Assembly (NCBI GenBank): GCA_007124475.1 | Contig: SLFB01000052.1 | Coordinates: 1-5,586 of the forward strand | Source: Vibrio sp. | Lineage (GTDB): Bacteria; Pseudomonadota; Gammaproteobacteria; Enterobacterales; Vibrionaceae | Direction: 5' to 3' | Length of the DNA: 5,586 nt | Shown here: positions 1 to 5,586 of the stretch, piece by piece | Layout: each line of letters starts with the position of its first letter | Position numbering within the stretch: the stretch's first letter is position 1 | Program-made: the position numbers and the translations under genes | The notes under the pieces: generated by a model | Database searches by the model: none | The model's input: only the letters and a program-made list of their open reading frames with translations | What the model was told of the DNA's origin: nothing

Positions 1-38
1 CTGATAAGCAACAAGTCTGTGACACATTTTCTGTAGCC

Positions 39-65
39 AAATGAGGTGTACTATCACACCTCTTT
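39..65. terminator. Hairpin downstream of pncA, possible bidirectional terminator
   Basis: GAGGTGT (43-49) and ACACCTC (56-62) form a perfect 7-bp stem around the 6-base loop ACTATC. A short A-run lies on the left (39-41) and TTT on the right (63-65). The hairpin begins about 19 bases beyond the pncA stop codon, where a leftward terminator would be expected. The U-tract is poor in both directions, so termination is inferred from position and symmetry and may be weak. It could equally end a rightward gene from outside the window: two plus-strand frames stop at 34-36 and 42-44. Confidence 0.5.
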
Positions 66-80
66 GCATATATTGATAGG

Positions 81-698
81 CTAACCCATTATTTGCTGAG
101 CAGAAACCAAATGACAGCCTGCTTGTTGCATCATGGTTAACGCTCGTTCGCAATCACCAACCGCTAAGTCAACTCCCCGACAAGCATCTTGCACTACCCA
201 AGTTTTAAACCCCAAAGAAATCGCATCCAAAGCGGTAAATTTGACACAATAATCCGTCGCTAGCCCTGCGATATAAACATCGGTAATGCCATGTTGACGC
301 AAATAGTCGGCTAATCCGGTCTCATGACGACGTTGATTATCAAAAAAACCACTGTAGCTATCGATAGCTTGATGAGTCCCTTTGTAGATAATATGTTCGA
401 TAGCGTCGAGGTTAAGACCTGCTATAAACTCCGCACCGACGGTATCTTGCACACAATGATCCGGCCATAATATCTGTTCAATGCCATCGAGGGTCATCAC
501 CTCACCCGGTTGCTTGCCTTGAGTCGATGCAAAACTGGCGTGAGCGACTGGATGCCAATCTTTGGTAGCGATAACGTGGTCAAAGTGAGGCATTAATAAA
601 TTAATCACTGGCACTATACGCTCACCATTTGGGACAGGTAACGCACCATGAGAAGCAAAATCATTTTGTACATCTACTAAGATCAAAGCCTTATACAT
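81..698 (-). CDS. pncA: Nicotinamidase (pyrazinamidase-type)
   Basis: This cytoplasmic enzyme of the isochorismatase-like hydrolase family deamidates nicotinamide to nicotinic acid and ammonia, feeding the Preiss-Handler route of NAD salvage. The protein has 205 residues, close to the usual 200-220. The catalytic triad is visible: Asp9 in LVDVQNDF, Lys106 in IIYKGTHQ, and Cys151 in the hallmark GLATDYCVK (145-153). The metal-binding residues Asp47 and His49 (KDWHP) and His81 (WPDHCVQ) are all present. The block S114-YSGFFDN is also typical of the family. No signal peptide or membrane segment is seen. The ATG at 696-698 is preceded by AAGGA with a 5-base spacer, and the protein begins directly with the first beta strand (MYKALILVDV), so the start is secure. 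It follows helD by 10 bases on the same strand and is probably cotranscribed with it. Nothing suggests damage or recent transfer. Other isochorismatase-like hydrolases are unlikely given the complete nicotinamidase motif set. Confidence 0.96.
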   Translation of the reverse strand: MYKALILVDVQNDFASHGALPVPNGERIVPVINLLMPHFDHVIATKDWHPVAHASFASTQGKQPGEVMTLDGIEQILWPDHCVQDTVGAEFIAGLNLDAIEHIIYKGTHQAIDSYSGFFDNQRRHETGLADYLRQHGITDVYIAGLATDYCVKFTALDAISLGFKTWVVQDACRGVDLAVGDCERALTMMQQAGCHLVSAQQIMG

Positions 699-703
699 AT
701 CAA

Positions 704-708
704 TCCTT
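704..708 (-). promoter_or_regulatory. Ribosome binding site of pncA
   Basis: On the minus strand AAGGA lies 5 bases before the pncA ATG and fills half of the 10-base gap after the helD stop. A strong site so close to the upstream stop suits translation in an operon, possibly with reinitiating ribosomes. Confidence 0.8.
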
Positions 709-2772
709 TTATATCGACTTACTGATTGGATAACCTTCGGTTAGTAGCTCTTGAATAAAGCACGAGCCACTGCCAGTATAGGTTATCCATACTTTTTCTT
801 TTGCCCGAGTCATTGCAACATAAAACAAACGACGCTCCTCGGCAAACGGAAAATCCACTTGATTTTGTGTTAGCGCACTATCTAAATGAGGGTATTTAAC
901 TCGAGCAGGAAACTGTCCATCATTAACAGATAAGATAATAACATAATCGGCTTCTTTTCCTTTACTTCCATGGCAGGTCATAAATTTAATGTTTAACTCA
1001 GTAAACCGCTTTTGCCAATCGGACAAATGCTCCGGCTGGCGATAATGATTACGCCCGAGCAGTAAGACTTGTTTCGATGCTCGATTTTGCCTATTGAGTT
1101 TATCTAAGATCTTCTCAATTTGATTACTGGCACATAACACCACAGCTTTGGCTTGCTGCGATTTAAAACTATTTAATTGCTTCGCCAGTTGATGTGGATT
1201 TTTTTGCACAAAACGGTTAGCCACTAAACCAATTTGATTATTAAAACGATAAGTTGTATCTAAATGATGGAGTGTAGAATGTGGAAAGCGCACTCTAAAA
1301 TCTGTGGTTAAATTAACATCAGAACCAGCAAATTGATAAATAGATTGCCAATCATCCCCTACTGCAAATAGGTTAGGAGCGTTAGGGGTTTGTTGACACA
1401 TGGCTTGAATAAAGGCTAATCGAGCGGGTGAAATGTCTTGATATTCATCGATCATAATGAATTTCCAAGGCACAGTAAATTTGCCTTTACGAACATATTC
1501 AGTCGCCCGACTGATCATTAAATTAAAGTCAACTTGCTGGTTTTCTTTTAGCATTTGCTGCCAAGCTTGATAGCATGGCCAACATAACGCCAATTCGCTA
1601 TTTAAACGAGCGAAGTCAGTATGGTCTACTAATCGTTGTTGAATCGCTTTTTTGCTACTACCAAGTTGAGCCAGCGTATCTAACTGTTTCTCAAGCCAAG
1701 TAATTAACTTAGGGTTTTCAACATGGCTACCTAACTCATCGTCGCCGACTAAATAAGCAATCGGCCATTGGGTTAAATGTTTTTGCCAACGTTTAAAGTT
1801 GGTTGGTGTCATCCAATGCCGCTTTAACCAATCAATACACCAAGCTTTTTTTAATTTTTCATCCAGAGCAAGAGGCGACAGTGCCACTGGTTGGGTCTCG
1901 ACTTGATTAATAATAAACAAACCTAACTGGTGAAAGGTATTCACTTTCACTTGCTTTGCTACCGCGCCTAATTTATCACTCAATCTTTGCTGCATTTCAT
2001 TTGCTGCGTCTTTACCAAACGCGACCATCAGCAATTCATCCCCTTGAGCAAGACCACTTTGTAATAAATAAGCAACTCGAGCCGTTAACACACTCGTTTT
2101 TCCAGAACCCGCTCCCGCCAAAACCAAGTTATGATCATCATTGAGTAACACCGCTTGCTGCTGCGATACATTTAGCGGCGTAGATTCGAGACGCGAAAAT
2201 AAATCACGCCATCGTTGTCGCTCCATGTCTAACCACTGCTGGTTACGAGCCTGTAAAACTGGTTCAACGTCTAACAACCAAGGGGCTAATACTTCAAAAA
2301 CACGCGGAAACTGCTGCATGAATTCAGTTAAATTGATATTTACTTGCCGTAGGTCATGACGCACTCGATCGGCCCATTGAGCAATACGAGAATGAGTCAG
2401 GAAAGAAGATGAATCTTGTAACTCTTGTAGCGAAGTTTGCCATTGAGGTAAATATTGACTAAATACTTGTGCCCGGCGGTTAAACCACTGTTGATAAATG
2501 GAAATACAGTGCTCAGCGAAATGGCGCGCCTGTGGCCAAGGCAAACCTTGAACGACCCATATTCGTTGCTGATTTTGCTCTTTATGTGCAAAAAAATGCA
2601 GCTCAGCCCATAAAATACCGCGGCAAACTTTCACTTCACCATTCCAGACAGAAAACGGGATTCTCTCTTCACTGTGGGAAGACGATAAGATGATATGTTG
2701 CTCTTCAGCACGAACGTCATAATATTCATTCGCGACAAAATATCGTGCAGTTTTGCTTGCACTTAGCTGCAT
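709..2772 (-). CDS. helD: DNA helicase IV (superfamily 1A, UvrD/Rep-like)
   Basis: This is an ATP-dependent 3'-5' DNA helicase. In E. coli helicase IV acts in recombination and repair alongside UvrD and RecQ. The protein has 687 residues; E. coli HelD has 684. Residues 1 to about 195 match the helicase IV N-terminal domain, including a CRGILWAELHF segment like the E. coli CKRGLVWGELEF. The helicase motifs follow in order: Q-motif LNVSQQQAV (200-208), Walker A AGAGSGKT (219-226), motif II IDEYQD (441-446), motif III GDDWQSIYQFAG (472-483), motif IV region DTTYRF (505-510), motif V MTCHGSKGKEADYVII (598-613) and motif VI EERRLFYVAMTRA (645-657). All appear intact, so the enzyme should be active. 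The segment GDDWQSIYQFAG and the following LDTTYRFNNQIGLVANRF track E. coli HelD closely and separate it from UvrD and Rep, which lack this N-terminal domain. The ATG at 2770-2772 has AGGAA 9 bases upstream. It is the first gene of a helD-pncA unit and is divergent from yccS. It is not the RNA polymerase-binding HelD of Gram-positive bacteria. Confidence 0.95.
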   Translation of the reverse strand: MQLSASKTARYFVANEYYDVRAEEQHIILSSSHSEERIPFSVWNGEVKVCRGILWAELHFFAHKEQNQQRIWVVQGLPWPQARHFAEHCISIYQQWFNRRAQVFSQYLPQWQTSLQELQDSSSFLTHSRIAQWADRVRHDLRQVNINLTEFMQQFPRVFEVLAPWLLDVEPVLQARNQQWLDMERQRWRDLFSRLESTPLNVSQQQAVLLNDDHNLVLAGAGSGKTSVLTARVAYLLQSGLAQGDELLMVAFGKDAANEMQQRLSDKLGAVAKQVKVNTFHQLGLFIINQVETQPVALSPLALDEKLKKAWCIDWLKRHWMTPTNFKRWQKHLTQWPIAYLVGDDELGSHVENPKLITWLEKQLDTLAQLGSSKKAIQQRLVDHTDFARLNSELALCWPCYQAWQQMLKENQQVDFNLMISRATEYVRKGKFTVPWKFIMIDEYQDISPARLAFIQAMCQQTPNAPNLFAVGDDWQSIYQFAGSDVNLTTDFRVRFPHSTLHHLDTTYRFNNQIGLVANRFVQKNPHQLAKQLNSFKSQQAKAVVLCASNQIEKILDKLNRQNRASKQVLLLGRNHYRQPEHLSDWQKRFTELNIKFMTCHGSKGKEADYVIILSVNDGQFPARVKYPHLDSALTQNQVDFPFAEERRLFYVAMTRAKEKVWITYTGSGSCFIQELLTEGYPISKSI

Positions 2773-2781
2773 GGGGCGCTG

Positions 2782-2786
2782 TTCCT
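2782..2786 (-). promoter_or_regulatory. Ribosome binding site of helD
   Basis: AGGAA on the minus strand lies 9 bases upstream of the helD ATG. It supports that start, which also matches the N terminus of E. coli HelD in position and length. Confidence 0.7.
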
Positions 2787-2820
2787 ATTCTTGTTATCAG
2801 CAGACATAATAACTTACTCA

Positions 2821-2847
2821 CTGATAGCAATGAAAAGTTAATGTCAA
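2821..2847 (-). promoter_or_regulatory. Probable sigma70 promoter of helD-pncA
   Basis: Reading leftward, a consensus -35 TTGACA (2847-2842) is followed after 15 bases by TATCAG (2826-2821). The -10 is preceded by TGC, giving an extended -10 that could compensate for the short spacer. Initiation would fall near 2813, giving a leader of about 40 bases before the helD ATG. A second -10-like TATTAT lies at 2811-2806 but has only a weak -35 (TTCATT at 2834-2829, 17-base spacer). No repressor operator is recognised. The call rests on sequence match alone. Confidence 0.5.
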
Positions 2848-2854
2848 TATTTAC

Positions 2855-2876
2855 CGGCGGCGGTGGGTACTGGGGT
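2855..2876 (+). other. G-rich block upstream of the helD promoter
   Basis: In an otherwise AT-rich gap, 2856-2875 carry G-runs of 2, 2, 2, 3 and 4 on the plus strand, separated by one to three bases. The block lies just behind the helD -35 box, where an AT-rich UP element would often sit, so no UP element is likely. Four or more G-runs with short loops could in principle form a two-layer quadruplex on the non-template strand for rightward transcription. No function is assigned. Confidence 0.4.
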
Positions 2877-2904
2877 CTCTGTTTGTTTTATAGCTAAGTG
2901 GTAT

Positions 2905-3100
2905 TATACCCAAACAACTTGGAGTTGCAGGTAGGCGGCAAGAGAGTAACAAATTTATCTGGAACAAATTTGAACAGCCGTAGGCTGGCCTGTGGTGAGA
3001 GCCACGGATGGCTCTCATACTCCCCATGAGCATAGATAGACTATGTGATTGGGGCGAACGAACGTAGCCGCCCCTTCAGCTTCAAATAGGAAAGAACTAT
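2905..3100 (+). repeat. ERIC (intergenic repeat unit) with internal insertion
   Basis: The element starts with the ERIC terminal TATACCC (2905-2911), continues with the left arm ACTTGGAGTTGCAGG (2917-2931) and GGCGGCAAGAGAGT, and ends with the central and right arm around CTATGTGATTGGGG (3041-3054), CGAACGAACGTAGCC and CAGCTTCAAATAGG (3077-3090). This corresponds to the ERIC core that includes the TGACTGGGGTGAGCG segment used for ERIC typing primers. The central stem is visible as CCCC (3022-3025) with GGGG (3051-3054) and CATAG (3031-3035) with CTATG (3041-3045). The outer right end is degenerate, so the end near 3100 is approximate. A standard ERIC is about 127 bases; this one is about 196, explained by extra sequence near 2950-3018. 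ERICs are non-autonomous, mostly intergenic and transcribed into structured RNA. This one fills most of the helD-yccS gap and probably lies in, or just upstream of, the yccS leader. Confidence 0.82.
2950..3017 (+). repeat. Insertion inside the ERIC carrying three hairpins
   Basis: Three perfect inverted repeats stand in a row: CAAATTT/AAATTTG (2950-2956 with 2966-2972, 9-base loop), CAGCC/GGCTG (2975-2979 with 2983-2987, 3-base loop) and TGAGAGCC/GGCTCTCA (2996-3003 with 3010-3017, 6-base loop). AACAAATTT also occurs twice in direct orientation (2948-2956 and 2963-2971). The segment interrupts ERIC-type sequence between GAGAGTAA and the CTCCCC of the central stem. As I recall, insertions of roughly 70 bases inside ERICs are reported in several genera, so this fits a known variant; its exact junctions are inferred. 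Confidence 0.65.
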
Positions 3101-3183
3101 TCGCTCATCTTAGCTATTGATATGTTGCATCATCCAGCACTGAAAAAACACAAACCATTCAACAATCAAACTTTTTATTATTC

Positions 3184-5424
3184 TTGATCAGAAACTTAGT
3201 CTCAAGTTCTGCTAAACTTACTGCTTTCTATGTGCCATCGACGTTAACTGTGCAGCGATTTAATCTCTTACTCCGCCTATACTGGGCCAACAAAACCATC
3301 AACTATTGCTTACTCATCTTATTGACGCTGCTTGGGGTGGTTATCCCGACTTGGTATTACCAACTCAATACTTGGATAACCCCACTGATTCTGGGTGTTA
3401 TCGCTGCCGCCCTTGCTGAACAAGATGATAAATTCTCTGGCCGCTTAAAGGCGATTATTCTGACCTTTATTTGTTTTGCCATCGCCGCTTTTTCTATCGA
3501 GCTACTCTTTAATACACCATGGTTATTCGCTATTGGCCTATTTATCTCGACCTTTACGTTTATCATGCTCGGAGCGGTTGGGGCTCGTTATGCGAGTATT
3601 GCCTTTGGTTCGTTATTGATTGCGATCTACACTATGCTTGGTGCAGATCAAAGCCAAAACATTTGGTTTCAACCGCTACTTTTACTGACAGGGAGCGCTT
3701 GGTACTTTTTTCTTTCTATGCTGTGGTATGCCATCTGGCCGATGCAACCCGTACAACACAGTTTAGCCAATGTTTTTGTCCAACTTGGCCACTATTTTGA
3801 CGCCAAATCCAATTTATTTCACCCCGTTTCCAACTTAGTACCTCAGCCTTTTCGCATCAACGAAGCCAATGTTAATGCCGCTACCGTTAATGCGCTCAAC
3901 CAATGTAAGGCAACATTACTGGCTCGTTCCAAACGAGGCCATGTGGATAGCGCCAGTGACCGTTTTCTCGGTTTATATTTTATCGCGCAAGATATTCATG
4001 AGCGAGCAAGCTCAACCCATTATCGTTATCAAGATCTGGCAGAACATTTCTCACGTAGTGATATTCTTTTTCGCTTTAAGCATTTACTACAAACCCAAGC
4101 ACGAGCCTGTCACGATATCGCCCTATCCATTCGCTTAGGACAAGCGTACCAGCATAACGATGCCTCAATTATCGCATTAGATGAGTTACAGCTTGCGTTG
4201 GCTTTTTTACAAAATCAGCATAAAACTGAATGGAAAAGCCTGTTAGCGCAACTCAATTATTTATTCAATAATTTAGCTACGGTGGAAAAACAGCTCTGTA
4301 GCGTAAGCAACCCTGATGTGAACAACACCGATGATAATGTCTTACAAGATACCGAAGCTCACACGCTAACCTCCATGTGGCAACGTATTCAGGCAAACTG
4401 CCAAGTAGATTCATTGTTATTTCGACATGCGATCCGAATGTCTATTGCATTAACGCTTGGTTATGGCGTTATTCAAGCTTTATCACTAGAGCGGGGTTAT
4501 TGGATTTTACTGACCACACTATTTGTTTGTCAGCCCAATTATGCTGCCACACGACAAAAACTGACATCGAGAATGATAGGTACATTTGCCGGATTGCTGA
4601 TCGGTGTCCCTCTCTTGACTCTATTTCCCTCACAAGAAAGTCAACTGGCGATGATCGTCATTTCTGGTGTGATGTTTTTTGCATTTCGACTCAATAACTA
4701 TGGCTATGCTACCGGTTTTATTACTTTATTAGTATTATTCTGCTTCAATCAACTTGGCGAAGGCTATGCGGTTGTCTTACCTCGTCTTGCGGATACAATT
4801 CTTGGTTGTGCATTAGCGGTCGCGGCTGTCATGTTAATCCTGCCAGATTGGCAGTCAAAACGGCTTCATAAGGTGATGGCAGAAGCCATTAAAGCCAATC
4901 AAAGCTATTTGGCCCAAATTATTGGTCAGTATCGAATTGGTAAAAAAGACAGTTTATCGTATCGAATTGCAAGGCGAGATGCCCATAATCAAGATGCCAC
5001 ATTAGCGGCAGCTATCAGTAATATGTTAGCGGAACCCGGTAAATATCGCTCAGCCAGCGATGAGAGCTTTCGCTTTTTAACCCTTAGTCATGCTCTATTA
5101 AGTTATATCTCTACTTTAGGTGCCCATCGAACTCGCATCGAAGATGAGCATATTCATCAGTTAGTATTAGATGCCCATCGCATTATTCATTGTTCCCTTG
5201 AAGCATTGTATCAGCAATTATTTACTCATTGTGAGCCACTCACTCATGTCGATACTGATGATGTCGGGCTTGAGAAAAGGTTAGCTGAATGGCGAGATGA
5301 AGACGACGCTTCAGCTCGTATGGTGCTGCAGCAGCTGTATCTTATATATCGTATGCTACCTGAACTCCGCTCCCTCGCTAGTAAATTTGCAGTAAGAGTC
5401 GACAATCTTGCAACTCACCAATAA
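3184..5424 (+). CDS. yccS: YccS, FUSC-family inner-membrane protein
   Basis: This is a predicted inner-membrane protein of the YccS/YhfK branch of the fusaric acid resistance (FUSC)/aromatic acid exporter superfamily. Its transported substrate is not established. The layout is the family's duplicated one: about six hydrophobic helices at residues 40-186, a soluble region at about 187-410, a second hydrophobic block at about 412-553, and a cytoplasmic C-terminal domain at 554-746. Matches to E. coli YccS as recalled include LLIAIYTMLG (144-153), FIAQDIHERASSTHY (266-280), SDILFRF (292-298), GYWILLTTLFVCQPNYAATR (438-457), FITLLVLFCFNQLGEGY (512-528) and YRIARRDAHNQDA (593-605). The start is uncertain. 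TTG at 3184 is the longest standard choice, but no ribosome binding site precedes it. Aligned without gaps, E. coli YccS (about 717-720 residues) would begin near residue 26, which favours GTG at 3250 (residue 23) or GTG at 3232 (residue 17). No in-frame ATG exists between the upstream stop (3118-3120) and the first helix. It is divergent from helD, as in E. coli. No frameshift is seen. Confidence 0.93.
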   Translation: MIRNLVSSSAKLTAFYVPSTLTVQRFNLLLRLYWANKTINYCLLILLTLLGVVIPTWYYQLNTWITPLILGVIAAALAEQDDKFSGRLKAIILTFICFAIAAFSIELLFNTPWLFAIGLFISTFTFIMLGAVGARYASIAFGSLLIAIYTMLGADQSQNIWFQPLLLLTGSAWYFFLSMLWYAIWPMQPVQHSLANVFVQLGHYFDAKSNLFHPVSNLVPQPFRINEANVNAATVNALNQCKATLLARSKRGHVDSASDRFLGLYFIAQDIHERASSTHYRYQDLAEHFSRSDILFRFKHLLQTQARACHDIALSIRLGQAYQHNDASIIALDELQLALAFLQNQHKTEWKSLLAQLNYLFNNLATVEKQLCSVSNPDVNNTDDNVLQDTEAHTLTSMWQRIQANCQVDSLLFRHAIRMSIALTLGYGVIQALSLERGYWILLTTLFVCQPNYAATRQKLTSRMIGTFAGLLIGVPLLTLFPSQESQLAMIVISGVMFFAFRLNNYGYATGFITLLVLFCFNQLGEGYAVVLPRLADTILGCALAVAAVMLILPDWQSKRLHKVMAEAIKANQSYLAQIIGQYRIGKKDSLSYRIARRDAHNQDATLAAAISNMLAEPGKYRSASDESFRFLTLSHALLSYISTLGAHRTRIEDEHIHQLVLDAHRIIHCSLEALYQQLFTHCEPLTHVDTDDVGLEKRLAEWRDEDDASARMVLQQLYLIYRMLPELRSLASKFAVRVDNLATHQ

Positions 5425-5431
5425 AACTTAA

Positions 5432-5525
5432 TATAAACCACTTGCCGTTGCAGTTAGACGGCAAGTAAGCTCATCCACAGACTCTGTGATTGAGCTGAAA
5501 CGCATCTATGGCCTAGCTTGTATAA
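5432..5525 (+). repeat. Diverged short ERIC-like element after yccS
   Basis: It begins 7 bases after the yccS stop. ACTTGCCGTTGCAGTTAG plus ACGGCAAG matches the left arm of the ERIC at 2917-2942 at 22 of 26 positions. AGACTCTGTGATTGAGCTGA (5479-5498) matches the central arm AGACTATGTGATTGGGGCGA with 4 differences. The element lacks the hairpin insertion and is about 94 bases. Two clean stems are visible: ACTTGCCGT/ACGGCAAGT (5440-5448 with 5458-5466), and AGCTCA/TGAGCT (5468-5473 with 5491-5496) enclosing CACAG/CTGTG (5476-5480 with 5484-5488). The boundary on the right is uncertain because the outer arm is barely recognisable. Confidence 0.6.
5440..5466 (-). terminator. Candidate terminator hairpin between convergent transcripts
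   Basis: A perfect 9-bp stem, ACTTGCCGT with ACGGCAAGT, encloses a 9-base loop. Read rightward (yccS direction) it is followed by TAAGCTC, which has no U-tract. Read leftward it is followed by GGTTTATATTAAGTTTTATT, which is moderately U-rich, so it suits termination of a leftward transcript better. It may also stop or protect the 3' end of the yccS mRNA. It is part of the ERIC-like repeat, so the stem may simply be repeat structure. Confidence 0.4.
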
Positions 5526-5586
5526 AAAACCATAAAGTATAAAAACCACAAACTGCTGCAAAAATCAGCTCGAAAGGCCAACAGCC
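5506..5586 (-). CDS. Possible C-terminal fragment of a membrane protein (runs off the right edge)
   Basis: On the minus strand one frame is open from the window edge to a TAG at 5508-5506, giving 26 residues: WPFELIFAAVCGFYTLWFFI with GC before it and QARP after it. About 20 of these are hydrophobic and would make one transmembrane helix, with a short polar tail (QARP) after it. That is a believable end for an inner-membrane protein convergent with yccS, and the U-rich leftward side of the hairpin at 5440-5466 fits. The family is not recognised. The fragment is short and T-rich on this strand, which alone favours hydrophobic codons, so it may be chance. Confidence 0.35.
   Translation of the reverse strand, partial: GCWPFELIFAAVCGFYTLWFFIQARP

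Noticed and set aside
1..44. C-terminal ends of a plus-strand gene entering from the left (stops at 34-36 and 42-44)
   Set aside because: Only 11 to 13 codons are visible in each of two frames, with nothing to choose between them, so no coding call is supported.
1956..2359. Plus-strand open frames opposite helD
   Set aside because: They lie wholly inside the helicase gene, which has intact motifs throughout; the opposite-strand products have no domain features.
2883..2910. Promoter for yccS (TTGTTT, 16 bases, TATACC)
   Set aside because: The match is weak in both boxes and the -10 coincides with the ERIC terminal motif, so it is mentioned only as a possibility and not annotated.
2851..3033. 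60-codon minus-strand open frame across the left half of the ERIC
   Set aside because: It lies mostly within the repeat and its hairpins, has no ribosome binding site that I can see, and its Cys- and Ser-rich composition looks like translated repeat sequence.
2905..3100. CRISPR array, riboswitch or insertion sequence in the helD-yccS gap
   Set aside because: There are no regularly spaced repeats, no recognised ligand-binding core and no transposase. The structure is explained by an ERIC-type repeat.
3122..3187. 21-codon plus-strand frame (MLHHPALKKHKPF...) as a small gene or leader peptide
   Set aside because: It has no clear ribosome binding site, no recognisable attenuator or codon bias, and is short enough to be chance. 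It is kept only as part of the yccS start-site question.
3357..4697. Other-frame and minus-strand open frames within yccS
   Set aside because: YccS similarity and membrane topology run continuously through this region, so these are shadow frames.

Overview
The window looks like an ordinary chromosomal segment of a gammaproteobacterium, most likely Vibrionaceae (Photobacterium- or Vibrio-like). Three things suggest this: moderately AT-rich DNA, proteins that align with enterobacterial PncA, HelD and YccS as I recall them but are clearly diverged, and an intergenic repeat of the ERIC family in the form I associate with Vibrionaceae. The genus is an inference, because no search could be run. I did not find an undescribed multi-gene system here. 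The most unusual material is in the non-coding repeats flanking yccS.

Layout, left to right. Positions 1-80 hold a small palindromic hairpin that probably terminates transcription arriving from pncA. Positions 81-698 (minus) encode the nicotinamidase PncA. Ten bases upstream of it, 709-2772 (minus) encode DNA helicase IV (HelD). The two genes are read leftward and almost certainly share one transcript, with a good sigma70-like promoter at 2821-2847.

The 411-base gap 2773-3183 separates helD from the divergently transcribed yccS. It contains the helD ribosome binding site and promoter, a G-rich block, and an ERIC element of about 196 bases at 2905-3100. That length equals a standard 127-base ERIC plus an internal insertion of about 69 bases that carries three hairpins. 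Positions 3184-5424 (plus) encode YccS, a FUSC-family inner-membrane protein whose start codon is uncertain and not ATG.

The 162 bases after yccS contain a shorter, diverged ERIC-like copy in which both stem arms have changed together. They also hold a possible C-terminal fragment of a leftward membrane-protein gene that runs off the right edge.

Functionally the genes do not form one pathway. PncA feeds NAD salvage through nicotinic acid, HelD is a 3'-5' superfamily 1 helicase in DNA repair and recombination, and YccS is a predicted inner-membrane transporter-like protein of unknown substrate. The divergent helD/yccS pairing matches the E. coli neighbourhood, except that the small gene yccF found between them in E. 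coli is missing and an ERIC element sits there instead.
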